Assembly: GCF_008831285.2 (NCBI RefSeq) | Contig: NC_045143.1 | Coordinates: 11,727,503 to 11,791,502, forward strand | DNA length: 64,000 bases | Direction: 5' to 3' | Source: Nymphaea colorata | Taxonomy: Eukaryota > Streptophyta > Magnoliopsida > Nymphaeales > Nymphaeaceae | In this document: in pieces, positions 49,351-63,180 of the stretch | Position numbering within the stretch: position 1 is the first letter of the stretch | How the letters are laid out: each line of letters begins with the position of its first letter | Program-made: the position numbers and the translations under genes | Notes under the pieces: model-generated | What the model was told of the DNA's origin: nothing | Seen by the model: the letters and a program-made list of their open reading frames with translations, nothing else | Database searches by the model: none

Positions 49351-52155
49351 CTCTTTGAAGTATCTCTTTAATAAGTTTAGAGATAATTATGAGGAGAACC
49401 TTTGGACTTTTCCTGGCCATCTCGTTCACCTGAAACTACATTATACGCTCACGTCTTTTTCATTTCAATGGTGCGAGAAGAGGACAAGACAAATGAACCT
49501 TCGAATATTTGGGATAGGATGCAACTAGACAAAATTTAAATAAAAAGGCAAAAAAAATACCGCGAAGAGGGGGTTGAACTTGTTAAGAGCATTAAATTTT
49601 CTTTGTTTGTCATAGCAGCGTCGATTTGACTTTGAAAGTTGCACTATTTTCACTAATTAAATCTCAAAAATCATGTTCTTTTTTCCATGGATTATGGACA
49701 TGCAACTCTTCCGGCCCGTTATTTAGTCATCGGGCACAGTAATGACTTTGGATTTATTTTATATTATATCTCAAATCTTGCGATGGGTTGAAGCTGTTCA
49801 AACTCGTTCGTTCGTCGAAATAAATTTAAAAAAAATGTATTCTCGAGATCACGAGATTTCGCAGGGCAGGGGATTGGTGAGGATGGCGTGGATCCATGTG
49901 CTACTGGATCTAGACATATCGCAATATCATAGAAAAACCCGAAACGTGAAGTCCCATTGGCGGACCGGATCCTAGAACAAAATGCAGATCCAGGAAGCAG
50001 GAACTCCGACCGATGTTGGATCTCGGCAAGAGGATAGTGTGACTTGGTGGCAGTTTCGAGCGACCAATGAGCACCCCTGGATCCAGATATGGAGATCCAA
50101 ACCAACAAAAGCAAATCTAGAGAGAGAGAGAGAGAGAGGAGGGGAGAGAAGGGGGAGGGGGGCGGTGCGGAAGTATCTTGCGATGCAGACGCGCAAAAAA
50201 CAGCTCTCAGACGGAAAGCATCGAGTCTCTTCCGGTGTATTATTTTCATTTTTCATTCGGAGGCTTTACTTTATCAACCCAATCCCCTGTGGGACGGTCG
50301 CCAAACATCTTTCCCTTTGACGAAGGGCATTCCTCGTCTCTCTCTCTCTCTCTCTCTGTGAGTCTCTCTCCCTCTCTCTCTGTGAGTAGGTTCAGGTGCT
50401 GCTTGTGTAGGGGAGTGGAGGAGGACATAGAAGCAGGTCTTTTTCTTACTCTCTCTCTCTCTCTCACGCACATACGCTAATTCAGTGATGCAACTTTGTT
50501 TTGGCGGACTTTGTTTCTTTCCTTTTCCTCTACCCATGAACTCTTGATGAAGTGATTGGAAAGGCTCCTAATCGAACATACTTTTTGATTTTTTTTTTTT
50601 TTTAGTATTCTACTGATGATATTTGAGGGTAGAAACCTTATGATCTTTCTTATATTATTCCCTCCGAACAAGACTGGATATTTTCTCATGTTCTCTGATT
50701 ATGAGGATTTATTTGGATCGTGATCGTCCTACTTCTCCTGGTCTGCCCTAAGGAATTGGCATTTCTGGGATTGTAATTTCTTTTCGGTTCGATCACTTTT
50801 GTCCACTTTCTTGGTAATTGCGTTATTCTCTGTGGTGATCTTCATGCCATCCCATCGTATGTTCGGAAAAGATTCAGCGTAGATCTGATTGTCTTTTTGA
50901 GGAATGCATCTGGTGAGAATTCGATTTGTTGAAAACCCAATTTAGTACCAGCTTCTTCATCGTATTTGTTTTTTTTTTCTGCTTGATATAAGAGAAAAAG
51001 GAATTGTTTTATGCTTGGGAGTTCCTTGGTGAGATAAACAGTTATTAGACAATTCAAACTGAAACGGACGCCAATTTCTTTTTTTCTGTATTATTCTGTT
51101 TGGCTGTATAGCGATTCGTTGGTTCCTTCATGGATGCCGTAGATCAAACATTAAGTGATCGTGGACAAGTGTTATTGATTTGGTTCCCGCAATATGAACC
51201 CGATTAACATCAATATCCTTATCACATCCATTTCTATCTTTTTCTTTGAAAAAATTATATCATGAAATGGTGATTCCTTCATGGGGGAGCAATTAAATGA
51301 CAACGATGGACAATTTATTTCTCCTATTTATCTGAAAAGTTTGAAGTTTCAAGATGACCACGATCATTCTTGGGTATATGGTGGGCTGTATGTTGTACTG
51401 CCCTTCAGCATTTTTGGCTATTATAGTATTATTTCGTGCATTGTCACACATACAGGTGATGCAGTAAAACCATTGTGACATTAAAACTTGTGCATTGTTA
51501 AGGCAAAATTTTTGAACCTGTTTTTTCAGGTTTGACATTCTTTCTTTGAAAACTGTAGTTTGTCTTACTTTTCTAGAAAATGTTTATGGTTTAAAATTTT
51601 AAACATATTTATTAATTCATTATAATTTTATTATTTTAGATTTAGGCCAACTGGCAAGAATGTCCTGAGATTTATCTGGCACCTGTATTTATTTTACAAT
51701 TTATATTGATATCAAGTATGTGTGCATGTGTGTGCATACCAAGGTAATACTCGTTCACTGCACTTTCCGTAGAATGAACATAGAATGAAGGATTGTGCTA
51801 TCTGTAATTGCACTCAGGTAATGCATGGTTTCTGCAGCATGTTTTGATCGCAAGTATAGTTCCAATTGACTTTATTTTTTACCAATAGAAGTTGCTTGAA
51901 TGCTTGAATCTGAGAGAGAGAGAGACAATTTGAGATTAAGCATACACCTATTAATTTATGCCAAGGGACACATGCATCAGGTTCAAACTCTTATACTTCC
52001 ACTTATATGATTAAACACACAGGCAGTTTTAATGTATCTCATCCTTTATCATTGCATACTATGTACATGTTCTTGATTATCGTACTTGTTTTGTCCTTTT
52101 GGGAGAAAATTCAGTTGCCTTATCATCCTCAATATTTTTTTGTCTGCTATAGAGA
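49351..52155 (+). promoter_or_regulatory. Upstream region and probable 5' UTR intron of LNP
   Basis: The LNP start codon at 52156 is preceded within a few bases by an acceptor ('tgctatag|ag', 52143-52154), so the gene probably has a non-coding first exon. The CT-rich block at 50338-50380 looks like a plant 5' leader. It contains two GTGAGT donors (50358 and 50382) that could start a 1.8-kb leader intron ending at about 52152. GA-rich text at 50120-50162 lies just upstream. Other open frames here (49764-50249 minus, 50089-50480 plus) are low-complexity shadows. The promoter lies presumably before 50.3 kb; no TATA box is assigned. Confidence 0.4.
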
Positions 52156-55100
52156 ATGGCTGAAGCAATTAGCGAAGAGAAGGCTATTGTTGAACAATCA
52201 GCCAGTTTTACTGATAAAAAGAAAGAAAAAACTACAAATCGGCAAAGAAAGGGGATTCTATCTCGCATTTGGCATGCAATCTTTAGTAGGGGGCGTAATG
52301 ACTTTGAGAAGAAGTTACAGTATTTGTCAAAAGAAGAGGCGTCTGTTCATTCAAGGATGAAGAAGAGAGCTCAAACTTGGAGATCCATGGCAAGGAACCT
52401 TATAGTTTACTCAGTGGTTCTGGAGGTGCATGTCTAATACCTATCCAAAGATGGTCTGTGGAACATCTGCTTGTATTTGTTTATCTCAAAGTGAAAGTGA
52501 AGGTGTCCATGTTCAAAAAAATATAACTTGATCTATCCTGCTCTCTCTAGCCTAACACTGCTTCCAAGGAAAAGCTCCTCACCCGGTGCCATAAAACATG
52601 CTTTCAGTCATGAAATGGATCAGTTTATATTGCACGGCAGATAACTTGTGATGATCCACTTGTGCAACCTAATCTGCTTTAGAATACAGGCTTGGTGAAC
52701 TTTACTAATTATTCACATGAACGCACATACACACTCCATTGCATGCACCCGACCATTTGTTCCAACCATATGTATATGCATACATGTATGTATGTGCATT
52801 CAAATGTGGAAATTAGCATGCAGTTACTGCAAAGAGTGCATATTGCATCCACAAATCTGATTCTATTGGTATTTCAACTTGGTCCATTTGCTATTAGTTG
52901 ACATTTAGATTGTGTTTATTAATGACAAGAACGTCATTTTTTTGGGGCTTTGGTATCCATGAAAATCATGGTTGGACTAATAGTTCGGTACATGATGCAA
53001 AATTTGTAAATGTACATTTTTAGATTTAAGAAATATAAAAAAATTAGGATGCATCATGGAAAATACAAAAAAAAGTCGGGGGAAACAAAGAAAAATATAA
53101 TTTCCTTTGAAAAATAAAAAAAGTAAAATGTCATACGTAAACTTAACAATGCAAGAAACTAACAACATGATCCATTAGTTAAACTTAAAGTTCTAAACAT
53201 CAATGAATAAACTTGTTCCGTGTAAAACATGAATGTGAAATTATCGTTTGTCACCCTTGCCATTTTTTTCCTCATTTTCTCCTTCAAAGTCTATGCCATC
53301 CTCAACCTATATAGGTTCCTTGTCATCATTTTTCTTGTGCTCCTTTAATGTTGGTTCATTCTACATTTTCCTCTGGAAATATTTTCTACTTGTGCATCAA
53401 ATACATAGAAGTGCTGCAAGCTTATAGGGTTAACCTACTTTTTATGCTTTCTTGTTGATGCTTTCTTAGTTGTCTAAACACGTTAAGGATAACCAACACA
53501 TATCATGTGACAAGTTTATGTTAGTGTTTGACTTATAATAACAAGTGTATATTTGTTTATGACCTATTTCTCAGTTGCATATCATTCAACTCTATTATTT
53601 TCTTAATCTTATCCTCTTCTTGGTGTAAGTTTACCTGTTCCTTTCACATCTACAGGTAGCGGATGATTGATTGAGGATTTTAATTGCAAAATTTTAGCTT
53701 TGATAGTTATCTCAAACCTAACCTTTACATGTCTAATGACACTAGAACAGTCTGAGGAAACAATAAGTAAACAAAATATTATAAAAGTTGAACGACTTAA
53801 AGAGGGAGGCCTTTTGAACCCAAGTGTGAAATATACGGGGTTCAAAATACAAAGTTCAAACCTCAAACCATAGCCACAAAAAATGTGTTCTTTGAAAAAA
53901 ACGTGTTAAAAATGTGAAAAACAAGTCAACCAAACAAAACTTCCGTTTTCTTGAAAAAATGCTGAAATGAGAAAGACATTTTTTTCATTTTTCTAAATGC
54001 CAAACTGTTTGTTTCCATTTTCTAATTTTTATTTGTTGCTTATTTACTTATTTTTTTAATGTTGTTTTATTCGTTTTTCATTTATTTTATTTTCCCTAAT
54101 TTTTAAGATTTTTTTATGTTTTTAAAAAGTCACCATCAATTTCCCATTTTTTTTCAGGCTCGTCATATTATACTCAAGAAAAACCTTGCTGTTAAAATGT
54201 GAAAATGATAATTGTGACTTTGTTTCAAACCCAAACATTAATGGTATGTTACACCCATGAAAGTAGTTCCAGGAGGTTGTGATATCATTTCTCCTAAAGG
54301 CATGTAACACATCCTTAGATATAACATTGATATCAAGCCTTAAGAAAACTGAACCTAAGTACTGATTCCTGCAAAATGAAGCTTGTAGCCCACATTTATG
54401 TGTTAGTTTAAAACAAGAAAAGAAAAAGGCCAGGTTGCAGTTTGCACAGGTGCCTGCAGGATTTTGGTTTAAAATTGCCATGAATATTAGTGAGTGTGTG
54501 CTTAAGTGTAGTATCAGGCTATCAACACACATGTTTTGTTTCAAGTATTATTGGTTAGTGATTCTTAAGATTAAATGTTTTGACTTTAAAGAGGCATTTC
54601 CCCAGAGATGTCTATGCAGTATGGTTTAGCAAAATTTCATGTCTCTTTCTTTGGATGAAGTTATGCATGCATTTGCATGTCAAGAAAATGTGCTCATGTG
54701 CATTGCATCTCTTGGAAAGTCTTCCAGCAATTGGCATTTCCTGTGCATGTTTGAATGGGTTTAAAATACTGAAAAGATATAAAAATGTGATGTCCATGAT
54801 GGTTTCACATGAAGTTGCCTTGCCGAGTATGTCAATCATTGAGAAAGTAATGCATCCTGAGCATATGAAGGTCCCTGAAGTTGCTTTTGGGGTCAGCCTG
54901 TAGCATCAATAAGCTGCCAATCCTTGTCACCACAGTTGCAGACCTTCCTCTTGTGATTGTGACAAGTAAAACCTCATTTTCTCTTGTGATTGTGACAAGT
55001 AAAACCTCATTTCCTCTTGAAGTTCTGAATGTGGAAGTTCATGTACGGGCCTACGGCTGCTTATCTTCCAACTTCAGTGACGTGCTAATCATTATGATCT

Positions 55101-58100
55101 CAGTTCGAGTATACATTGTATGTTGTGAGACCATGTAGATATACAGGCATAGCCTGCAACCATATTTTTCTATGACAGATGTCTTTTATAAATACACTTG
55201 GAAATGGAATGGTTGATGGCACAAACATCAGTGCAATCTGCTTAGTAGGGTGACATCTGCAAGTGCATATTTTTGGAAGCATTTTCGTAAAATAGTCCTT
55301 TGTTAAAGAAATCATGATGGTAATGGTGCCTCTTGCTGTTAGTCCATCTGAATGGAAGTCTACAGTTTATTTATCATGTGGTTGTACTTTTTTGTTTCTT
55401 GATACGATGCTGCATGGCCCTTGTCTGAATAAGTAATGATCTTGGCATGATACTGCAACATCTAGGATCTGAATCTTATCCACAAGGATCCTCATTAATG
55501 TACATGGTAAGAATTAAAGCAATCTTTGCCCCTAGTATGTAGTATCACATAAGCTGGCTGTGAATATTCTGTTTTGGCATATTTTTTTTTCTTTTTTCAT
55601 TTTTTTAATTCAGTTATATCGAATTAATTTGTCAACTGATATGCAATGTATGCTGATGGGCATTTGAACTTAAAAAGTGCTGCAACTATTGGCCTTCTTT
55701 TTTTCTTTAATTTTCACATATAGAAGCATTGATTATTTATTGAGTAGTTAGGACATAGGATAATAGTATATGTCTAGTTTTGAACTGCATGTTATGACTA
55801 CTACCTGCAACAAAGTTAGTCTCATTTTAATTAATATTCTTCAGGCTGCTGCTCTGTTTTATGCAATCATGACAACAAGATCAGTGGATCTTAACTGGAA
55901 GATGAGAGCTTTAAGGGTGATGCCTGTATTTGCTGTGCCTTTTCTAGGGGCTGCTATTTATTCAACACTTTCCAGCTACAAAAGAATGCGTAAGGCACAA
56001 ATGACCTTTAAGAAGATTATCTTAGGACTTAAATTTTCCCTTTCAAGTTAGATCTTAAATGGCCACGGTTTATACACATTCTGATCTTGTATAGAACTGT
56101 TTGGAAAAAAGTTTACAAGTTAATTAACTCATGGAAGGTTGATTATTTTCTATGGTTGCTTGGCTCTAGCTTATTATTATTTTTTTGATGTTCTTGAAAA
56201 TATCTGGGATATGCTTTATGCCCTTCACAAGAGTATTGTTGCATCTATGTTGTTCTCTTTATTATCTGTATGGTTGATTGAGAGACCAGGTAGTGGTAAT
56301 GTTTTCTATGGCAAACCTGGTGAGTCGACCGGAGAGTCTCCCTGGTTGTCTTGGATCACCTATTAACTGGGTCAGAGCTCAACGTCTAATCCACATGTCT
56401 GAGTCCTATGGCATGGGGGTATGGATTGTTGGCTCGGCTGGTCACAGTCGGGATTCCCTGAGTCTGGATATGTCCATTTTTTATTGACATGACTTAGTCT
56501 CGTATCACTGCTTAGCCTGGTTTCTAACTTAAAAATGGGTCAATCACATGTATAAAAGGCTTCATATGAGGGCCCGAGGGTTTTAGGGAAACCCTTTCTT
56601 CCCCAACAAGGAAAGGCCATTCTATAAAGTTTCCCAGTGCCAGTTGCTCATTGACGACAACAGACAGCTCTCTTTCTCCCTCTCTTCCAATGTGCTCCCT
56701 GTCCAGCACTGCTGGCGACCAGTCAGAGAGGGTCACTTGCATCCTCCGTGCAACTGAGTGTGGCTGTCCCTGTTTGCTCAGCAATGAGTGGATCCTGATC
56801 ACTCTACCTCCTTCTCTCTAATCTCTCTTTACTATTTCCTCTATCCAATGACCTCTCGGTCACCTCTTGCTGGTGACCTTTTTCATTTCTGCATGAAAAT
56901 TAGAAGACAGTCTAGATACAAAATCATTCTTAGTGTTTCTCTCATTCACCTGCTATAGCCGTTTCATTGATTTAGCTCAGTCTGCTCAGTTAATGGAACT
57001 TTTTAGTTATCTGTTGTCTCAGTTAATCTTAGTTGATCTAATGTCCTAACTCTTCAGTTCTTTGAGAGAGAGCTTTTCTGGAATTAAGTGATATCTAGTT
57101 AAAGATTAAACCCATAATCAAGAATTGCATTTAGTCTATAAATGAAGATGAAGAAATTTACCAATATTTGACAAACTTTTATTCTCTTACTTGTGTACTG
57201 GACATTTGATGATCATGAATTGATAAGTGTATGGATCAAAGAGGATTTTTACCACGTAGTTATTTAGGAAAAGTTTTACGCGTCATGTGTGGACTGTCAT
57301 CTACATGGTTCATATTGTTTCTTTGCAGCTCTAACATTAGACTATGTTGAAGTGAGGCCTGCACTTATTTCTCTGATTACTAGATATGCACTAAACAAGA
57401 GAAAATGGTGGACTTTTTACCATAAACCTAGGTTTTAACATGGGTAACACGGGTGGCATAGGTTCTACAAGATATGTTTTAGAGCACATATTCATGGTTT
57501 TATAGAATATGTATTTAACGTATGGCTGGAACTTCTACTTGATGAGTTGATATAGAATATGTAACTACCGTATAGTAAACTGTACTTAAAGAACAGAAGT
57601 TACATAATATAACTGTATATAATATAAGTATATATGGTATAACAGTGTATAATAAAATTACAGGACTTAAATTTGAAGGGAAGGTGACTTTTCACCTTCA
57701 CATGGACTAGGCGTGCTAGCACCTAGTCCAGCCTAGGCACAGCTGGGGACCAGTCTAACACCCATTGCCTAAGTGATGGACTTAGGTGATGGGTGTGGAC
57801 TCACACCTAGGTGACGCCTAGGCGTAGATTAGGCGATGCCTTAACAACTAAGACTTGTAGTAAAAGTACACTAATGAAATTTTATGCTGACCCAAATGTG
57901 TTGCCAAGTCAACTTGACAATTTGTGATCCAGTAGTAAGCCAATCCAAGTCTGATTCATGGGTTTGCCAATAATGCTGTATAGAACATACTATACTGATG
58001 TTGGAAACATATCATTTGGAGGCACATTTGAGTATCAAGAGAGAATGTGATGGAAAAAGTGTCAACTGTCAATTCACTGTGACAATGAGAACAAGCCATG

Positions 58101-61100
58101 TAAATTCCTCATGTAAAAGGCACAGATGGGGGAGTTTGAGGCCAGCATTCCTATTCAAAGTGTAGGAAAGAATCATCATTATCAACACTTGACTGTTTCA
58201 GGATTTCAGCTTGTTACACTTTTCATGGAGTACAGCTGGTATTATTTTGCCATGGAATGCAGCTGGTATTAAATTTTAGCAGCTCCTGATTTGAAGCTCA
58301 AGATTCTGACATAAAAAACGAGTGAGCACTTAGTTTTTCGTGTGAACTTTCCTTAACGAAATTTCATTCACAAAGTGGCTTCAGGCTAAAATAGCTAAAT
58401 CAATCCCTTTGCGATTTATAGTATATAGGTTTTAATCTCATGAATTAATTTTTTTTTTTTTTCAAAAAAAGGCAAATGTTGTGAGTCAAAAGACGGAGTT
58501 TTGGTTTGCATTCAGTAAGCGTAATGTCACAGAACTTAGGGAACGTACTAGTGTTTTAGCATGCGGTTGAAGTTTATTGTAGAATATAAAAGTTTGTTAG
58601 ATGAATTACAGTTCAAATCTTAAATATGAAGTCCGTTTCTGAAAGCACATGAAAAACTGTGTGAATCAGGGAAGCATGGTCGTTTGCTATTCTAACTTCC
58701 CATTCCCAGTGAATATGCATTCCTTTCGATGAATCTGCATTATACTGACCTGATTCCCAAACACCAAAGAAATTTAAAGAAGCACCGAACTTAGAGTTTC
58801 TTCTCCATGAAACATCCCCAGAGCCCAGCCAGCCACCAATGAAAAGAAAAAGAAAACTAGACATGATAAAATGGGGGGAAAACTTCTACCTTTTTAAGCT
58901 ATGTCACACGGACTCTTCAAAAAAGGGGCAGCACCCACGTCTACCGGATGTCACACAGGTGCAACTCTGACTTGCACCCCAAAACAGCCTCTCTTATTCA
59001 CTTTGAAATTTTTTTCTCCTCTTTCTTTTTCTTCTCTCTCCCTCTCTTTCTTTATTTACAGTAATAAAAGTAAAAGAAAAGACAGATTAAGCTAATAAAC
59101 AATCATATAATTATATATCTAATAAATAAATAAATATATACCCTCGCTGCACCCGTGCACCCAAGTTTTTTGAGATATGCCACACTGGCTCCCCCATCCG
59201 CACTAGCATCAACACCAGCACCAGCACCCCACATCCATGTGACCTAGTTTTAAGTTGTCTGTTGTTTGCTCATTATATTTTTAAGACAATGATGCTTCTG
59301 TAACTTCTTTTATTTTTTCTGAAAAAATGACAGGTGATCGCAGTGATCAGAAAACTCTTGAAAGATTACGTGCTGAGAGACAAGCAGAGATTGATGAGCT
59401 TAAGGAGAGAACAAACTATTATATTACTCAACAGTTGATACAGGTAACAATGCGAGGCATTAGCTTGGCATGGGTTTGTAGCTTTTATGACCGTTTTTAT
59501 TATTGTTCTCAAACATCAAACCATGCTAATTATCTCAAAATGCAGAGATATGATACAGATCCTGCAGCAAAAGCTGCAGCAGCTACTGTTTTAGCTTCAA
59601 AACTAGGTGCAGATTCTGGCCTGAAGGTAATGGTTGGAGATGAACCAAAGCTTGATCTTCCACATGGAAAAAGCAGTGATATCGAGGTGGTCCAATCCAC
59701 TGGCCTTCGCAACAGGAAGGCACCTCACTTGAGGAGTAACAGTGGGGGAAGTGTTGTGTCTCAAGATGCTCATGAAGAAACACCAAGGATGTCTGACATT
59801 GGTGGGCAGCAATTTAGTCCTCAAAGCCAAGCAATTGCTGTGACTCATCATCAAAGATCCACTGCCAGTGATGGAGGATGGATTGCACGCCTGGCAGCAA
59901 TGCTTGTTGGTGAGGATCCGACACAGTGCTATGCCCTTATCTGTGGCAACTGTCATATGCACAACGGTAAGTGAGACAAATTACCTTCATTTACTTGTGC
60001 TGTTCAGCTGAAATGGTCTTAAGCATAAATGGCACCTTAAGGTTATGGAAATAGTTAGAACAGGGACTCTACTGCTATCACCTATGTCACATGGGTGCAG
60101 ATGCAGGCATGGGTTTCAGTTGCTGGTGTAGAACATTTTCAAAATGCTTTACATATGGCCCAATAGCAATAATAAGGTTTTAAACGAACACATAACATTT
60201 ACTTCTTATATTCATAAGATATTAATTAATAAACAAAAAGCACGAAAATAGACAAAAAAAAAGGATACCAAATATCATTTTGCTTGCCCAACACCCATGC
60301 TATTGCTCCTGCTGTCATGATGCGGATGTGGCGCCCTTCTAGGAAAGTCTGTGTGACATAGCTGCACTCCTTGAAAAACAATTATCTGTTTAACACTGTT
60401 TAACTTTTAAAATCAGCTAGATAAAATTAGTAAGAACACTGAAAAAACAATCATTTTTCATAATTTTATGTCAACCAAAGAAAAAAGAGTCAAATAAGCA
60501 TTCTAAATGGAGTTCAAGATGAAGTGGATAACCCACAAAGAAAGAAACCACACAGAAGAACATCATCAAAATTAATATTGTGAATTTATTGTTATCTTCA
60601 TTCAGGGACAGAAATGTTAAACGTTGTTTGAAGCTTGTTACTTTGAAAGTACCATTTTTTCTGCACCAGAAGGATATCAAGTAGCGAGAATGTACTCTTT
60701 CTAAAACATTGTAAAAACTAAAAACTATCATTTTTTTTTATGCCAACAAGGATATACGAGTCCCAGAGAAAGTGGATAACAAGTTGACAAGGGTCAAAGA
60801 ACAAAGTGACCACAGGGAAGAAACATCATTAAAAAGAGATATTCTGAATTTAAGTTAGACACGTGAATCATTCAACACTATGAAGTTTGTTCCTTTGATT
60901 TTTTTTATGTTTCCTGTGCCAGGAAATCAAGAAGTGGTGGATCTTGGGAGGGGCAAAATTTCAAGTGTTAGTCCTTGTCTGGACAGTTAGGTCCTAAGAG
61001 GGCGTCTGGTGACAAGAACACTGCTGTTTGGAACTTAGAGTTCCATGAATGTGTACCAAAAAATGGTCACATTCATGGAACCATAGAACAAACACATTCT

Positions 61101-61773
61101 TGGAGCATTATGTTCCAATGGATTCAGCGTTCTTGTTAATAAATGCCATCTAAAGGGCCTAGTTGGGCTCCCAAAAAAGGCTAAAAAATGAACTCAACAA
61201 AATATAAAATTAACTTTGGAAAAGGAGAAAATTGAGAATTCCTCAGATAAAATTCTTACATTGGTCTACCAAAAAGAGAAAGCTTGGTGCTTTCCATTTA
61301 GGGCGTGCTTCATTGCCCAGATAACTCTTTTGGACGATGGAGAGTCTTCTATGTTTTCTGTTTGCCTGAAGGGGAACAATAATGTTGCCAGGGCACTAGT
61401 ATTCCTTCAATCGAAGAAGCTTCAAGTGCCCAGAATTTGACTGGAAGTTTAGACACTTCCTGGCATTCTGAACAAAATTTATGTTACTATACTAACAATG
61501 TGCTTCAACATTGCAGGACTAGCAAGAAAGGAAGATTTTCCTTACATAACTTACTACTGCCCTCACTGCCATGCTCTAAACGGTTCTGGCAAGCAAGACT
61601 CACCGACTGCTGATTCAAGTTCTAAAGGGATCAGCTCACCTCATTCTGATGATGGCCAAAGTAGTGCTAGTGCAGGTACACTGTTGGAGGGCAAGGTCAT
61701 TGATAACTCTCTAGACTCACTAGAAGCTGCAGGAATGAGTAAGGTTGAGCAATCTGATGTACCGGCATCTTAA
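52156..61773 (+). CDS. LNP: Lunapark-family ER three-way-junction protein
   Basis: Lunapark stabilises three-way junctions of the tubular ER; plant LNPs also act with the RHD3/atlastin GTPases (family knowledge). Coding exons: 52156-52425, 55845-55989, 59334-59443, 59546-59966, 61517-61773; 1203 nt, 400 aa, all introns GT-AG. Residues 1-78 are charged and cytosolic. TM1 spans about 79-98 and TM2 about 115-133, a hairpin with a short loop (TTRSVDLNWKMR). About 143-170 is a coiled coil (QKTLERLRAERQAEIDELKE). Then comes the conserved YDTDPAAKAAAATVLASKLG, a variable Ser-rich stretch, and a C4 zinc ribbon with C308, C311, C330 and C333 (ICGNC, YYCPHC) at the conserved GGWIAR..LVGEDP site. Length and order fit plant LNPs. 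The 102-nt third intron is stop-free. Introns 1, 2 and 4 are 3.4, 3.3 and 1.55 kb and hold MITEs. Confidence 0.95.
52426..55844. other. First coding-region intron of LNP (3.4 kb)
   Basis: AT-rich, no embedded gene recognised. 52980-53170 and 53880-54120 are A/T low complexity. A 33-bp unit ('ctcttgtgattgtgacaag') occurs twice in tandem from 54948. Open frames such as 54122-54544 (minus) carry no domain. Confidence 0.6.
55990..59333. other. Second coding-region intron of LNP (3.3 kb)
   Basis: No embedded gene. 57690-57850 is a patch of 'cacctaggtgacgcctaggc' words, a common style of plant interspersed repeat. A MITE occupies 58899-59247, ending 86 bp before the next exon. Confidence 0.6.
58899..59247. 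mobile_element. MITE in LNP intron with 7-bp target duplication
   Basis: Flanked by TTTTAAG on both sides (58892-58898 and 59248-59254). Left terminus CTATGTCACACGG; right reverse complemented CTAGGTCACATGG. 349 bp, no coding frame. Fold-back ends with a 7-8 bp duplication suggest a hAT- or Mutator-type MITE; the superfamily is uncertain. The same family recurs at 60082-60361. Confidence 0.75.
60082..60361. mobile_element. Second copy of the same MITE family in LNP intron
   Basis: Left end CTATGTCACATGGGTGCAG; right end reverse complemented CTATGTCACACAGACTTTCC, close to CTATGTCACACGGACTCTTC at 58899. 280 bp. No clear target duplication, so this is an older or rearranged copy. Confidence 0.65.
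60998..61150. mobile_element. Tourist/Harbinger-like MITE in last LNP intron
   Basis: Flanked by TAA (60995-60997 and 61151-61153). Left GAGGGCGTCTGGTGACAAGA; right reverse complemented GATGGCATTTATTAACAAGA. 153 bp with an internal inverted pair 'ttccatgaatgtg' / 'cacattcatggaa'. No coding frame. Confidence 0.7.
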
Positions 61774-63180
61774 ACCCATGTATACAAAAAGATGAGCTTG
61801 ATATGTACCAGTAGAGGACACATACCATTTTTTCCCTTAGGGTTGCTTCCATTGTATCTTTCTGAGAGCAGGAAAGGATAGTTTGTGGTGGTTAAAAGAA
61901 CCTTTTCTGAGTTCCATATCCATGTCAAGGTTGTTCTTGACTGTTGTAAAATCTCTGTGCTTAATGATTGAGGGCATTGTTTAAGATCCTCCCGTTTTGA
62001 ATTTTCTCAACATCCTGCATCAAGTAGATCATTTTCAGCTTGTCTGTGCAGATCATTTCACAAGTCTCTAGTGGTCTATTGTTGTCTGTGAAAGAGATCC
62101 ATCTGGCAGGTTTCCCAGATTATGACCATCTGTAAGCACAAAATGCACGCTCGTATGTGCATGCATCTGCCTCTACTTTATTTTTGCTTGGTTCTGGGCC
62201 TCTGGCAACATATATATATATTTAAAGTTGTTCCAAGGGCAAGTTGATCTTTTACTCATTGAGGGGGTAGATGAGGTTTTAGACGCTGGTAAGTCTGCTG
62301 CGGTTACAAATGTCAATGCTTGTTTCCTCATTCAGTTTTTTTTTTTTTTGGTTAGTGTGGTTGTGGTGGGAAGATCTCTGCCCTTGTATCGCTCAACACG
62401 GTTCTTGTCTGCAGGAACGGCCACCATCCAGCGGCATTTAGATGTTTGATGCTGCAAAAGGCTAGAAGCTTCTGTGAAACTGCGCAAGTTCTTGAAGCCA
62501 ACTTATCAGATCCTGTCTATCGACTGGCTATTCGAGAGCGGGACATGCGTGATACAAGTTGGCGGCAATTTTCAAGCACAGTTGCCAAAAGATGCCAACC
62601 ATATCAGTTATCTGTGAAGTGCTACCTAATGTTTCGATTATCACGTTAGCCGCTAATGCTGTCAAGTTTTTAAGATACGCTTGTTCTTTGAGCCAGTCAT
62701 CTTGAAAAAGGAGAGCGAAACTTCCAAGTGTCATATCTTCTCAGCCTATTTGTGCCTGGTAAGAGTTGGCGCTAGCAGAGATGAATGGAAACTGGCGAGC
62801 AGGACGTTTAAAATTTAGCATGAAAAATTAAGAATATTTGATATTTATTCTGACATGAGCAGAATTAGATGGGCGTGGAACAAGAAGTTTTCCACTAGCA
62901 CAATTCTTTTCGACTAAAGTTACTAAATGTGAAGTAACAACAACTCTCTCTCTCTCTCTCGCGTGCGTTGCAAAATGCAAGAACGACAGCAGAGGCACTC
63001 TTGAGTTGAAGCCCTCTGTTCCTTTTCATGGTCAAGCAGGCATGTCTTTTAGCTCAGAATGCGAGACCTCATGCTTACAAAGTAGGAAGATTACGGCTTA
63101 TGTGCACTTGTTACGCTAAAGCACAATTACCAACATCCGAAACATCTAAAAAAATGGCAATCAATGAAGATATATTAAAT
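61774..63180. other. 3' side of LNP, no further gene recognised
   Basis: The first 200-400 bases are probably the LNP 3' UTR. A 67-codon plus-strand frame at 62446-62649 (LQKARSFCETAQVLEANLSD...) has no recognised domain, start context or splice partner. A (CT)n tract lies at 62943-62960. Confidence 0.4.

Noticed and set aside
49764..50480. Frames of 90-161 codons upstream of LNP
   Set aside because: (GA)n/(CT)n leader sequence creates open frames on both strands. No domain is present, and the LNP start at 52156 is well supported by homology.
59327..59974. Single 215-codon gene
   Set aside because: It is two LNP exons plus the stop-free 102-nt intron; the family alignment requires the intron to be removed in the main product.
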